Origin: UBA5342 sp965662645
GTDB lineage: Bacteria > Bacteroidota > Bacteroidia > Bacteroidales > UBA5342
Direction of reading: 5' to 3'
NCBI GenBank assembly: GCA_965662645.1
Contig: CBFIII010000031.1
Span: 1 to 42,504 of the forward strand
DNA length: 42,504 bases
Numbering within the stretch: the stretch's first letter is position 1; every line of letters begins with the position of its first letter. The notes beneath the pieces were generated by a model. That model was not told where the DNA came from and did no database searches. It saw only the letters and a program-made list of their open reading frames with translations. Position numbers and translations under genes: made by a program. Shown in pieces: positions 16,646-24,686 of this stretch.

Positions 16646-17647
16646 TTATTTCTGAGCCACTAAATATTCTGCAATCTGAACAGCATTAAGAGCAGCTCCT
16701 TTTTTAATTTGATCACCCACACACCAGAATGTCAAACCTTTAGGGTTACATAAGTCTTTACGAATACGACCTACAAAAACATCGTCTTCACCAGCACAAA
16801 AAAGAGGCATTGGGTATTCTCCTGCTTCGTTATGATCTTGAAGTGTAACCCCATCAGCTACAGAAAGTGCAGCTTTTACTTGATCTATCTCTAAAGCCTT
16901 CTCTGTCTCTATCCAGATCGCTTCAGAATGATTACGTAATACAGGCACACGAACACACGTAGCACTTACATCAATGTCAGTCCCCAAAATCTTTTTGGTT
17001 TCGTTATACATCTTCATCTCCTCTTTGGTATAACCATTATCAGTAAATGCATCAACCTGAGGTATTAAATTCATAGCCAACTGATATTTAAAAGCTGAGA
17101 CATCTAAAGTTTCTCCTTTTGCTAACTGCTCTATTTGTTTCTCTAGCTCTGCCATACCTTTAGCACCAGCACCACTAGCCGATTGATAAGTTGAAACATG
17201 CACTTTAGTAATGTGAGACAACTCTTCGATAGGTTTTAAACAAACCACCATTTGTATCGTTGTACAATTAGGATTGGCTATAATATGACGAGGAGCATTC
17301 AGAGCAGCTGCAGCATTAACTTCAGGAACAACCAAAGGCACATCTGCATCCATACGAAAAGCACTAGAGTTATCAATCATAATAGCACCGTACTTAGTAA
17401 TAGTCTCCGCAAATGCGATAGACGTATCACCGCCAGCTGATGTTAAAGCAATATCAATATCCTTAAAATCATCATTATGTTTGAGTTCTTTTACAGTAAG
17501 AGTTTTACCCTTAAACTCATAAGTACGACCAGCACTACGAGCACTACCGAATAACACCAACTCATCAAGAGGAAAATTACGCTCCTCTAACACTTGTAAA
17601 AATTCTTGGCCAACAGCACCGCTAGCTCCTACAATTGCTACTTTCAT
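16646..17647 (-). CDS. asd: Aspartate-semialdehyde dehydrogenase
   Basis: Reduces aspartyl phosphate to aspartate semialdehyde with NADPH, the branch point to lysine, diaminopimelate, threonine and methionine. The 333-residue protein has the NADP-binding GASGAVGQEF (7-16), catalytic C128 in ANPNCTT and the substrate-binding RVPVLRNHSEA with its conserved R and H. The length is normal and the ATG at 17647 starts at the conserved MKVAIVGASG. It follows the thioesterase gene after 92 bp in the same direction, so it may share its transcript. A bidirectional terminator ends it. Confidence 0.97.
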   Translation of the reverse strand: MKVAIVGASGAVGQEFLQVLEERNFPLDELVLFGSARSAGRTYEFKGKTLTVKELKHNDDFKDIDIALTSAGGDTSIAFAETITKYGAIMIDNSSAFRMDADVPLVVPEVNAAAALNAPRHIIANPNCTTIQMVVCLKPIEELSHITKVHVSTYQSASGAGAKGMAELEKQIEQLAKGETLDVSAFKYQLAMNLIPQVDAFTDNGYTKEEMKMYNETKKILGTDIDVSATCVRVPVLRNHSEAIWIETEKALEIDQVKAALSVADGVTLQDHNEAGEYPMPLFCAGEDDVFVGRIRKDLCNPKGLTFWCVGDQIKKGAALNAVQIAEYLVAQK

Positions 17648-17739
17648 GATTTTATATTTAGTTTATTTGTTTCGTTTATTTATTATATTCTAAAGCATTA
17701 TCCTTAAAATAAAAGAATGCTAAAAACATCAATCACCCA

Positions 17740-18246
17740 TTAATAATCCAACACTTCCGGATCAATACCAGGCATATCTAAGCCCCATTCATCTTCAAGA
17801 AAAGCATCATCAACCATCTTATCTTCGGACACAATGATATATTTTCCTTTCGCACTCACAGCTACTTTTCCATCAGGCAATAACAATTCGCCTTCTCCTT
17901 CAAAAAAACGGCCTCTCCTATAAGTTATACGAGCAACGGCCTTCAACTCTTGGTCTAAAGGCACAGGAAGACGATACTTCATCGTAATTTCTGTTGTCAC
18001 ACCCCAAATCATCTCCTCACTACCCACACATATTGAACGACCTATGGTCTCATCTAATACAGCACAGGAAACACCTCCATGCAATCGGTTAGGATAGCTC
18101 TGATGTTCATCTTTAGGAGTAAAGACAGCCACTAATTCTTGATTGTCCGTTTCATAAAAACGCACTTTCAAACCCAATTTATTATCAACACCACAGATAA
18201 AACATCGTTTCGAACTATGTTGCTTACCTGTCACCTTATGTTTCAT
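17740..18246 (-). CDS. PaaI-like hotdog-fold thioesterase
   Basis: A probable acyl-CoA thioesterase of the hotdog fold. In the 168-residue protein the segment RLHGGVSCAVLDETIGR carries the HGG and the acidic residue typical of PaaI/YbgC-type active sites. An N-terminal CFICG pair precedes the fold. A longer frame exists from a TTG at 18264, but that TTG lies inside an exact TAnnTTTG -7 box, so I place the start at the ATG at 18246. The mRNA leader would then be only about 10 nt. The substrate is unknown. asd follows in the same direction. Confidence 0.8.
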   Translation of the reverse strand: MKHKVTGKQHSSKRCFICGVDNKLGLKVRFYETDNQELVAVFTPKDEHQSYPNRLHGGVSCAVLDETIGRSICVGSEEMIWGVTTEITMKYRLPVPLDQELKAVARITYRRGRFFEGEGELLLPDGKVAVSAKGKYIIVSEDKMVDDAFLEDEWGLDMPGIDPEVLDY

Positions 18247-18261
18247 CCAAAAAAATTTTGA

Positions 18262-18269
18262 CAAAAATA
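18262..18269 (-). promoter_or_regulatory. Thioesterase promoter -7 box
   Basis: Plus-strand CAAAAATA is TATTTTTG on the minus strand, an exact match. It overlaps the alternative TTG start and so decides the start of the gene at 18246. Confidence 0.5.
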
Positions 18270-18429
18270 CAGTTTATAAGTCAATAATCGAAGTTTTAGA
18301 AAATGAATATTCACTTTCCAGAAGATCGTCAGCATTAAAATACACAATGACTCTATGAGCCATCCTAATTCTAACTATTCAACATCAAAATCATTTGAAA
18401 AAACGTATTAAATCGGAAGTAAAAAAAGT

Positions 18430-18437
18430 TACATTTG
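18430..18437 (+). promoter_or_regulatory. lgt promoter -7 box
   Basis: TACATTTG matches TAnnTTTG exactly and lies 20 bp before the ATG at 18458. A longer reading frame from a TTG at 18395 would run through this box, so the ATG is the better start. No -33 box at normal spacing was found. Confidence 0.5.
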
Positions 18438-18457
18438 CATTAAATAAACTAAATGAG

Positions 18458-19549
18458 ATGCTAAACTACATTATATGGGATTGGAATCCCGAAATTATAT
18501 CTATCGGCTTTCTTAAGATTCGTTATTACGGTTTATTCTTTGCGGGTGGCTTTGCTATTGGCTATTATATACTAAAACGTATCTTCTTGAAAGAAGGTAC
18601 AAAACTAGAATGGCTCGATTCTTTGTTAATGTATGTCCTTGCAGGAACAGTATTGGGTGCCCGTTTAGGTCATTGTTTATTTTATGAACCAGATTATTAT
18701 CTCAGCCATCCCTTAGAAATTATTAAAGTATGGAAAGGCGGATTAGCAAGTCATGGTGGTGCTTTTGGGATCCTCATAGCGCTTTGGATATATTCACGGA
18801 AAGTAACAAAAAAGCCCATATTATGGAGCCTGGACAGACTCCTCATCGTCGTAGCTTTAGTAGGATGTTTAATACGATTAGGCAACCTTGCCAATAGTGA
18901 AATATATGGTCGTCCTACCGAAAGCGATTTCGGATTTGTTCACGTTCATGACAGTTACTTTGGTCGTTACATTGGAGATGAGAGTATTGCCCGTTATTTA
19001 GATGACTATAAATTCACAAAAAGAGAGGCTATAAATGATAAGCAACAGGCAGATATCACTGTTGAATTTAACCGCTATGTTAAGACAGAAAAAGATGCCC
19101 GCACTATAGGTGAGTTCCGCATAAAACCATTATTACAGTACCGTGAATCTACAGATGGAAATGTACCCAACCTCTACATTGAGAAAAACAGCACAATACA
19201 ATATGCTGAAAAAGGTGGACATTTCATAGCAACAATACCCATTACAGTAATACCAAAACACCCCACTCACCTTTACGAAGCAACATGTTATTTACTCACC
19301 TTTTTCTTCTTAATGTTTGTCTATTCTCATGGTGGATTAAAACGTCGCGGATTAATTTTTGGATTGTTTGTAGTGTGCGTCTTTGGCTCACGTTTCTTCA
19401 TCGAAATAATTAAAGAGAATCAAGTAGCTTCAGAAGTAAATATGCTACTTAACAAAGGACAAAAATTAAGTATTCCTTTTGTTCTTGCCGGCATCATTGC
19501 TATCATTAATGCTTATTTACCAAAGAAAAAGAAAGAAATAGATCAATAA
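18458..19549 (+). CDS. lgt: Prolipoprotein diacylglyceryl transferase
   Basis: Transfers diacylglycerol from phosphatidylglycerol to the lipobox cysteine of prolipoproteins, the first step of lipoprotein maturation at the inner membrane. The 363 residues keep the family signatures: GARLGHCLFYEP (67-78), SHGGAFG (98-104), IRLGNLANSEIYGRPT (139-154, with the essential arginine), HPTHLYE (268-274) and GSRFFIEIIKE near the C-terminus. Seven or so membrane helices are visible. Residues about 155-266 form a hydrophilic insert much longer than the corresponding loop of E. coli Lgt. The next gene begins one base after the stop, suggesting a tight operon with the DUF4105 gene. Confidence 0.96.
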   Translation: MLNYIIWDWNPEIISIGFLKIRYYGLFFAGGFAIGYYILKRIFLKEGTKLEWLDSLLMYVLAGTVLGARLGHCLFYEPDYYLSHPLEIIKVWKGGLASHGGAFGILIALWIYSRKVTKKPILWSLDRLLIVVALVGCLIRLGNLANSEIYGRPTESDFGFVHVHDSYFGRYIGDESIARYLDDYKFTKREAINDKQQADITVEFNRYVKTEKDARTIGEFRIKPLLQYRESTDGNVPNLYIEKNSTIQYAEKGGHFIATIPITVIPKHPTHLYEATCYLLTFFFLMFVYSHGGLKRRGLIFGLFVVCVFGSRFFIEIIKENQVASEVNMLLNKGQKLSIPFVLAGIIAIINAYLPKKKKEIDQ

Positions 19550-19550
19550 T

Positions 19551-20687
19551 ATGTTACAAAAGAAAATATTCATTCTACTCCTCTTATTTTCTACTCAATT
19601 ATTTGCCTATACGCCATCAAAAGAAGCTAAGATAAGCATTCTCACTGCTAGTTCGGGTAAAGAGATATACAAAATATATGGGCATAGCGCTATCCGTTTT
19701 CAAGACAACAATAGAGATCTTGTCTTCAATTATGGTATGTTTAGTTTTGATGAACCTCATTTCATCTTTCGCTATCTTCAAGGAAAAAACTACTATCTTT
19801 TAGGTGTAGAATCATTCAGGAATTTCAATCACCGCTACTACAAAGGAGGAGAAAAAGTTACTGAACAAACGCTAAACCTCAACACACAAGAGGTAACGGT
19901 ACTTTATAATGCCTTAAAGGAAAATGCAAAACCAGAAAATCGCAAATATCTATATAATGTCATCTATGACAATTGCGCAACACGCGTATATAAAATCTTA
20001 GAAGACCATATCCAAGGTGGAATTATTTGGGATAATGAATGCCCAACAGCCTCCTTTCGTGATTTACTACACGAATGCAATAATGTGATGCCTTTTTCTC
20101 AATTAGGTATTGACATTGTTTTTGGCCCCAAAGCAGACCTCACAGCAAGCTGTAGAGAAGCCATGTTTCTACCTGAAAAAATGATGATAGCACTTAGCAA
20201 AGCTAAAAAACAGGATGGTGCAAAATTAATAAGCAGTACAAACAACCTACTTAATGGACGCAAAGTACACAATAACAAAGAGAAGGTTGTTTTTCACATA
20301 CTCTTCTCTTTCATCTTACTTTTAGCGGTTTTTATTCGCTTAAAGACGCCACAGCTAAAACGTTATTACCAGATTATACTATACAGTATAATAGGTTTAT
20401 TCAGCTTAGTGGTATGTTTTATTGCATTTTTCTCGATACACCCCACAGTACTACCAAATCCTAATCTAATATGGATTAATCCATTTTGGTTGTTTTTCGC
20501 TATACTAATAAGTATAAAGAAAAACATAAAACCCTTTTGGCAAAAGATACTGAACGGATGGTCTCTAATTATGGTAATTTATCTATTTCTGGGAATAATA
20601 GGCATTTTCTATATCCATTATGGGCTCATCTATATTCTTAGTACCCTCGTTATTCTAAGTTATAAAAAACAAATTAAGAAGACTTAA
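19551..20687 (+). CDS. DUF4105 membrane protein, candidate lipoprotein N-acyltransferase (Lnb-like)
   Basis: 378 residues: an N-terminal signal sequence (1-19), a periplasmic DUF4105 domain (about 20-235) and five hydrophobic helices at the C-terminus. The domain has two invariant-looking motifs, YGHSAIRF (H45) and YDNCATR (C142). His before Cys is the order of circularly permuted papain-like (NlpC/P60, LRAT-type) enzymes, several of which transfer acyl groups. It starts one base after lgt. Bacteroides lack classical Lnt, and an unrelated N-acyltransferase named Lnb has been reported there; from memory it belongs to this family, which I could not check. The function is therefore inferred from motif and neighbour. 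The 3' end overlaps the convergent FemAB-like gene by 14 bp. Confidence 0.8.
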   Translation: MLQKKIFILLLLFSTQLFAYTPSKEAKISILTASSGKEIYKIYGHSAIRFQDNNRDLVFNYGMFSFDEPHFIFRYLQGKNYYLLGVESFRNFNHRYYKGGEKVTEQTLNLNTQEVTVLYNALKENAKPENRKYLYNVIYDNCATRVYKILEDHIQGGIIWDNECPTASFRDLLHECNNVMPFSQLGIDIVFGPKADLTASCREAMFLPEKMMIALSKAKKQDGAKLISSTNNLLNGRKVHNNKEKVVFHILFSFILLLAVFIRLKTPQLKRYYQIILYSIIGLFSLVVCFIAFFSIHPTVLPNPNLIWINPFWLFFAILISIKKNIKPFWQKILNGWSLIMVIYLFLGIIGIFYIHYGLIYILSTLVILSYKKQIKKT

Positions 20688-21675
20688 ATTTTTTCTTTAA
20701 TAAAAAGTACAGACTTCCTAGCTGGTATAATAAAGAATTATAGACATACAAAAAACGACCAAGCTCCATCAGTTGCCCTCCAAACTTAAGTTTAAAATCA
20801 CGCACTGAATTGGATATTTCAGGTTGACCAGCCCCCATCAAATCAATATGTGATATTTGATGTTGATCTGCATAATTAACCATAGCCCACATAGCCATCA
20901 CACTTGGCTGAGCCTCATTATACAATTTATCCAGTCCACAAATATAAAATTCATATACCGAATGAGAATCAAAAAGCAACATGACGCCACCAACAATCAC
21001 ACCTTGATATTCCACAATGAGACATTGCGCTATAGCGGAATCATTTAACTTTGAGAAAAAAGAAAAGTCAGGAAGTGGTTTTTTCACTTTCGTTTTATAA
21101 AGATCTGAGAGGATATTATAAAACGCTTTAAGCTCGTCACGAGATGAAGCAATACGCCAATCTGTTCCATTGCGTAAAGCTTTATTAAGCTGCCTCTGAC
21201 GTGACTTTGACATCTGCTGACGTATCAATGCAGCATCACTATTATCGAATTTAATATTCAACCAAGGAATATATCTAAACCCAGCACTTAAAAACGAAGA
21301 AGTAAGAGCTTTATAATTAAAATTATTTCTGACCTCCAAATAAATAATTTTATGGCGATAAAACGAGGTAACATGAGCCATTAAACGAGTCACAAAAGAA
21401 GCATCCACGTTAGACAGACACAAAAGACCACCATAAGCAATAGCACGACGCGAAAAATAAGCCTTTAAACCCCGTTCCTTTTGTACCGTGACTAAAATCA
21501 AGGCGTGATAAACACCAGCCTCTTCAATAGCAAATACATCTGCTACACAAGTTTCAGATGATTCATAAAATTCATAAAACTCAGGAGTCTGGAAAGGGGA
21601 TGCAAAAAGAGAGTCAGATAAAAGCTTACGCCATTTTCCCCTGTCAATTTCTGTTATGTTATCAATGATTTGCAA
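20674..21675 (-). CDS. FemAB/GNAT-like acyltransferase
   Basis: 333 residues built as two GNAT-type halves. The segments SPFQTPEFYEFYE, FDNSDAALIRQQMSKSRQRQLNKAL and the later GGVMLLFDSHSVYEFY fit FemAB-like proteins. FemA/B enzymes add amino acids from aminoacyl-tRNA to the peptidoglycan stem; many Bacteroidota and proteobacterial relatives instead act on exopolysaccharide or unknown acceptors. A soluble cytosolic protein is predicted. It ends by overlapping the DUF4105 gene tail to tail, so the two are not co-transcribed. Substrate unknown. Confidence 0.75.
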   Translation of the reverse strand: MQIIDNITEIDRGKWRKLLSDSLFASPFQTPEFYEFYESSETCVADVFAIEEAGVYHALILVTVQKERGLKAYFSRRAIAYGGLLCLSNVDASFVTRLMAHVTSFYRHKIIYLEVRNNFNYKALTSSFLSAGFRYIPWLNIKFDNSDAALIRQQMSKSRQRQLNKALRNGTDWRIASSRDELKAFYNILSDLYKTKVKKPLPDFSFFSKLNDSAIAQCLIVEYQGVIVGGVMLLFDSHSVYEFYICGLDKLYNEAQPSVMAMWAMVNYADQHQISHIDLMGAGQPEISNSVRDFKLKFGGQLMELGRFLYVYNSLLYQLGSLYFLLKKKFKSS

Positions 21676-21720
21676 TTACATCGTATTTAGATGACAAAGA
21701 TAACGCAATATAAAGCAAAA

Positions 21721-21750
21721 AAAATAGCGAACTAAAAAGTTCGCTATTTT
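21721..21750 (-). terminator. Terminator of rpsB-tsf
   Basis: A 13-bp perfect stem (21721-21733 with 21738-21750), loop aaaa, T-run of eight on the minus strand. It lies 21 bases after the tsf stop. Confidence 0.92.
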
Positions 21751-21771
21751 AAAAAATTCAAATTGACTTAA

Positions 21772-22593
21772 TTAGTCAACTAAAGTATAACGTTTAAAAG
21801 CAGTTACCGTCAAATCTTTATCAGATTCTTGAAGATATTGCTTGATACTCTTTTTGTTTTCTTTAACAAAAGCTTGTTCTAGCAAAGTATTATCTTTAAA
21901 GAACTTACCAAGACGACCCTGTGCAATCTTATCTAACATTGCTTCTGGTTTACCTTCTTCGCGCGCTTTTTCTTTACCTATTTTAAGTTCATGAGCCACA
22001 ATCGCTTCATCAACATCATCACGAGAAACAGATACTGGAGCCATAGCTGCAACTTGCATAGCTACATCTCTACCTATCTGCTCATCAGTCAAAGCTTTAT
22101 TCAAAGCAATAATAACCGCTAATTTATTTCCTGGATGAATATAAGGTACAACACATTCATCACTTACCGTTTCAAAATATGCTAATTCAAGTTTCTCACC
22201 TATAACACCAACCTGTTCTATAATTTGCTCAGCTACAGTAGAACCCTCCAAAGAAAGAGCATTTACCTCTTCGATAGAAGTAGCACCATTAGCTAAAGCC
22301 ACATCAAGAATAGACTGTGTGAAAGCTACAAAATTATCATTCTTTGCAACAAAGTCAGTCTCACATTTAAGAGCGATAACAGCTCCAATCTTAGCGTTGA
22401 CTCCTGCCAAAACACATCCTTCACTAGTTTCACGATCAGCACGCTTGCTAGCAACTAATTGACCTCTTTTGCGAATAGCATCAACAGCGGCATCAAAATC
22501 ACCGTCAGCCTCAGTAAGGGCTTTCTTGCAATCCATCATACCAGCTCCTGTCATTTTACGTAATTTACTTACGTCTGCTGCTTTAATAGCCAT
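21772..22593 (-). CDS. tsf: Translation elongation factor Ts
   Basis: Guanine-nucleotide exchange factor that regenerates EF-Tu-GTP. The 273-residue protein opens with the UBA-like domain (VSKLRKMTGAGMMDCKKAL, 9-27). KCETDFVAKND of the core domain, where EF-Tu contact residues lie, follows near residue 75. It lies 33 bp downstream of rpsB in the same transcript, the usual bacterial arrangement, and ends at a strong terminator. Confidence 0.98.
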   Translation of the reverse strand: MAIKAADVSKLRKMTGAGMMDCKKALTEADGDFDAAVDAIRKRGQLVASKRADRETSEGCVLAGVNAKIGAVIALKCETDFVAKNDNFVAFTQSILDVALANGATSIEEVNALSLEGSTVAEQIIEQVGVIGEKLELAYFETVSDECVVPYIHPGNKLAVIIALNKALTDEQIGRDVAMQVAAMAPVSVSRDDVDEAIVAHELKIGKEKAREEGKPEAMLDKIAQGRLGKFFKDNTLLEQAFVKENKKSIKQYLQESDKDLTVTAFKRYTLVD

Positions 22594-22626
22594 TTTTTCA
22601 GTATTATATAGTCTATAAAAATCTAA

Positions 22627-23457
22627 TTATTTCTCTTCTTCAGAAGCTGCTGCTTTTGCCTCATTCTGAGCTTCCTTTTCTTTTGCTGCTGCTTTTTCTT
22701 TTGCTGCTGCTTTTTCTTTTGCTGCAGCCTCTTTTTCTTTACGGGCAGCTTGTTCCTCATCACGAGCAGCTTTACGTTCCATCAAACCTTCGTTCACAGC
22801 ATCTGTAATAGCTGTCAAGATAACATCAATAGATTTAGAAGCATCATCGTTAGCAGGAATAACAAAATCAATATCCTTAGGATCTGAATTGGTATCTACC
22901 ATTGCAAATACAGGAATATTAAGACGTTTAGCCTCTTTTACAGCAATATTTTCTTTCATCACATCAACGACAAAAAGAGCTGCAGGTAAACGATTCATAT
23001 CAGAAATTGAACCTAAGACTTTTTCTAATTTAGCACGTTGACGAGTAACTTGCAAACGCTCACGTTTAGATAAAGTATTAAAAGTTCCATCTACCACCAT
23101 TTTATCGATAGAAGACATCTTCTTAATAGCCTTACGAATAGTAGGGAAGTTGGTTAACATACCACCAGTCCAACGCTCAGTAATATAAGGCATACCAATA
23201 GCTGCTACTTTTTCAGAAACGATATCTTTTGCTTGTTTTTTTGTCGCTACAAAAAGGATACGACGACCAGTCTTAGCAATATTTTTCATTGCTGCTGCTG
23301 CTTCATCAATCTTAACTGCAGTCTTATGCAAATCCAAGATATGAATACCATTACGCTCCATAAAGATATAAGGAGCCATTGCTGGATTCCATTTACGAGT
23401 AAGGTGACCGAAATGTACACCTGCTTCTAATAATTGGTCAAATTCTACTTTTGCCAT
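22627..23457 (-). CDS. rpsB: 30S ribosomal protein uS2
   Basis: Small-subunit protein that binds late in 30S assembly. The 276 residues start at MAKVEFDQLLEAGVHFGH and contain RWTGGMLTNF and the FVVDVMKE and NIPVFAMVDTNSDP segments of the family. An in-frame ATG 12 codons earlier (23493) exists, but the family N-terminus and the leader structure favour the ATG at 23457. The C-terminus ends in a charged Lys/Glu/Ala tail of about 45 residues coded by an 18-bp tandem repeat. It is first gene of rpsB-tsf, with its own upstream region after the rpsI terminator. Confidence 0.98.
   Translation of the reverse strand: MAKVEFDQLLEAGVHFGHLTRKWNPAMAPYIFMERNGIHILDLHKTAVKIDEAAAAMKNIAKTGRRILFVATKKQAKDIVSEKVAAIGMPYITERWTGGMLTNFPTIRKAIKKMSSIDKMVVDGTFNTLSKRERLQVTRQRAKLEKVLGSISDMNRLPAALFVVDVMKENIAVKEAKRLNIPVFAMVDTNSDPKDIDFVIPANDDASKSIDVILTAITDAVNEGLMERKAARDEEQAARKEKEAAAKEKAAAKEKAAAKEKEAQNEAKAAASEEEK
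22675..22728. repeat. 18-bp tandem repeat coding the uS2 tail
   Basis: Three near-identical units of tttttcttttgctgctgc (plus strand), coding KEKAAA repeats in rpsB. Unit three differs by a single base in the gctgc part. Slippage could change copy number in frame. Confidence 0.85.
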
Positions 23458-23480
23458 TTTAATTTTGGTTTTAAAGAAAG

Positions 23481-23569
23481 TCCGGGTTGACATTTCTTGT
23501 TTACATTCTTTTTACTTAATATTAAGCAACTAAACGGTAACCTTCCTTAGAAAACCCGGAAGCGTCCGT
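23481..23569 (-). promoter_or_regulatory. Candidate autoregulatory leader of rpsB
   Basis: On the minus strand ACGG-CTTCC (from 23568 to 23558) pairs with GGAAG-CCGT (23546 to 23534), making a stem with an 11-nt loop. TCCGGGTT, which spans the stem and loop (23560-23553), is also complementary over 8 of 8 bases to AACCCGGA at 23488-23481. That second site is 24-31 nt before the uS2 ATG. The two pairings exclude each other or form a pseudoknot. Ribosomal-protein leaders often work this way, but I cannot match this to a known Rfam family. Confidence 0.4.
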
Positions 23570-23572
23570 ATA

Positions 23573-23587
23573 GTTTAGATACTAAAC
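23573..23587. promoter_or_regulatory. Inverted repeat upstream of the rpsB leader
   Basis: GTTTAG-ATA-CTAAAC lies just upstream of the leader hairpin, where the rpsB promoter should be. No exact TAnnTTTG box is present here. It may be an operator or part of a divergent promoter type. Confidence 0.25.
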
Positions 23588-23610
23588 ACACTTTGTTTAT
23601 AAAAAAAGGA

Positions 23611-23637
23611 ATAGAGAAGATATTAAATCTTCTCTAT
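23611..23637 (-). terminator. Terminator of rplM-rpsI
   Basis: An 11-bp perfect stem (23611-23621 with 23627-23637), loop attaa, then CCTTTTTTT on the minus strand. It lies 14 bases after rpsI and separates this operon from rpsB-tsf. Confidence 0.85.
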
Positions 23638-23650
23638 TAATATAAACAAT

Positions 23651-24037
23651 CTAACGTTTACTAAATTGAAATTTCTTACGCGCTTTAGGTTGTCCTGGTT
23701 TTTTACGCTCAACAACACGTGAATCACGAGTCATAAAACCTTCAGCTTTTAACGCTGGTTTGCTTTCTGCATCAATAGACACCAATGCACGAGCTATACC
23801 TAAACGGGCAGCTTCAGCTTGCCCTTTAAAACCACCACCATCAAGATTAATATCAATATCATATTGATCTTCAACACCAAGAGTTGTTAATGGTTGTTTT
23901 ACTACAAATTGCAAAATAGATGATGGAAAATAAACCTCAAACGCTTTTTTGTTGATCGTTATTTTTCCATTTCCTTCTTTCACATAAACACGAGCTACTG
24001 CCGCTTTACGTCTTCCTACTGTATTAACTACTTCCAT
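23651..24037 (-). CDS. rpsI: 30S ribosomal protein uS9
   Basis: Small-subunit protein whose C-terminal tail reaches the P-site tRNA. The 128 residues include VGRRKAAVARVYV near the start and GGGFKGQAEAARLGIARAL centrally. The basic tail ends in KKFQFSKR, with the expected terminal lysine-arginine. It lies 5 bp after rplM, the conserved L13-S9 operon. Confidence 0.98.
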   Translation of the reverse strand: MEVVNTVGRRKAAVARVYVKEGNGKITINKKAFEVYFPSSILQFVVKQPLTTLGVEDQYDIDINLDGGGFKGQAEAARLGIARALVSIDAESKPALKAEGFMTRDSRVVERKKPGQPKARKKFQFSKR

Positions 24038-24042
24038 TTTCG

Positions 24043-24498
24043 TTATTTAATAGTATTTAAATCAACAAGTTTAGGTTGTTGAGCTTCATGAACGTGCTCA
24101 GAACCAGTATAAACATAAAGATTACGAAACAATTCTGCTCCTAATTTATTCTTAGGTAGCATACCTTTCACAGCATGTTCAATTAAACGTTCTGGTTTCT
24201 TAGCCATTATTTGAGCAGGAGTCGTTCTTTTCTGTCCACCAGGATATCCTGAATGAGAGAAATGCTCGCGCTGTGCCATTTTCTGACCTGTAAGCTGAAT
24301 TTTTTCAGCATTGATTACAATTACATTATCACCACAATCTACATGAGGAGTGAAGTTCGGTTTGTACTTACCACGTAGCATCTTAGCCACTTTAGAAGAC
24401 AAACGTCCTAAAATTGCATCTTCAGCATCAACAATAACCCACTCTTTATTGACGGTGGCTTTGTTGGCTGATATAGTTTTAAAACTTAAAGTATTCAC
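24043..24498 (-). CDS. rplM: 50S ribosomal protein uL13
   Basis: Early-assembling large-subunit protein. The 151 residues contain LGRLSSKVAKMLRGKYKPNF, HVDCGDNVIVINA and GMLPKNKLG. Translation begins at a GTG at 24498: the family N-terminus (TLSFKTISANKATV) starts there and no ATG precedes it. The operon promoter at 24584-24614 is the best-formed one in the window. rpsI follows. Confidence 0.97.
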   Translation of the reverse strand: MNTLSFKTISANKATVNKEWVIVDAEDAILGRLSSKVAKMLRGKYKPNFTPHVDCGDNVIVINAEKIQLTGQKMAQREHFSHSGYPGGQKRTTPAQIMAKKPERLIEHAVKGMLPKNKLGAELFRNLYVYTGSEHVHEAQQPKLVDLNTIK

Positions 24499-24583
24499 CT
24501 TATTATTTAAATTAAATTCATTAAAAATAAGTTATCTTATTCACCTTCAGATAACTACTAAATTTTGATTGATAATCGGACTG

Positions 24584-24614
24584 CAAAAGTACTATTCTTT
24601 GATAGATTATCAAA
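24584..24614 (-). promoter_or_regulatory. rplM-rpsI promoter (full Bacteroidota consensus)
   Basis: Minus strand: TTTG (plus CAAA, 24611-24614), a 19-nt spacer, TACTTTTG (plus CAAAAGTA, 24584-24591). Both boxes and the spacing match the consensus exactly. The leader would be about 80 nt. Confidence 0.8.
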
Positions 24615-24686
24615 ACATAAACACCACTATTTAGCAATTATGAACAAGAAATAAATGAGAAAACATCTTTTAGAATAACAAAAACA

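Noticed and set aside
17692..17720. AGCATT/AATGCT inverted repeat between the thioesterase and asd genes
   Set aside because: Short stem, long loop and no T-run; likely chance.
18395..18457. N-terminal extension of Lgt from a TTG codon
   Set aside because: The extension contains an exact -7 box and is lysine-rich, unlike the family N-terminus.
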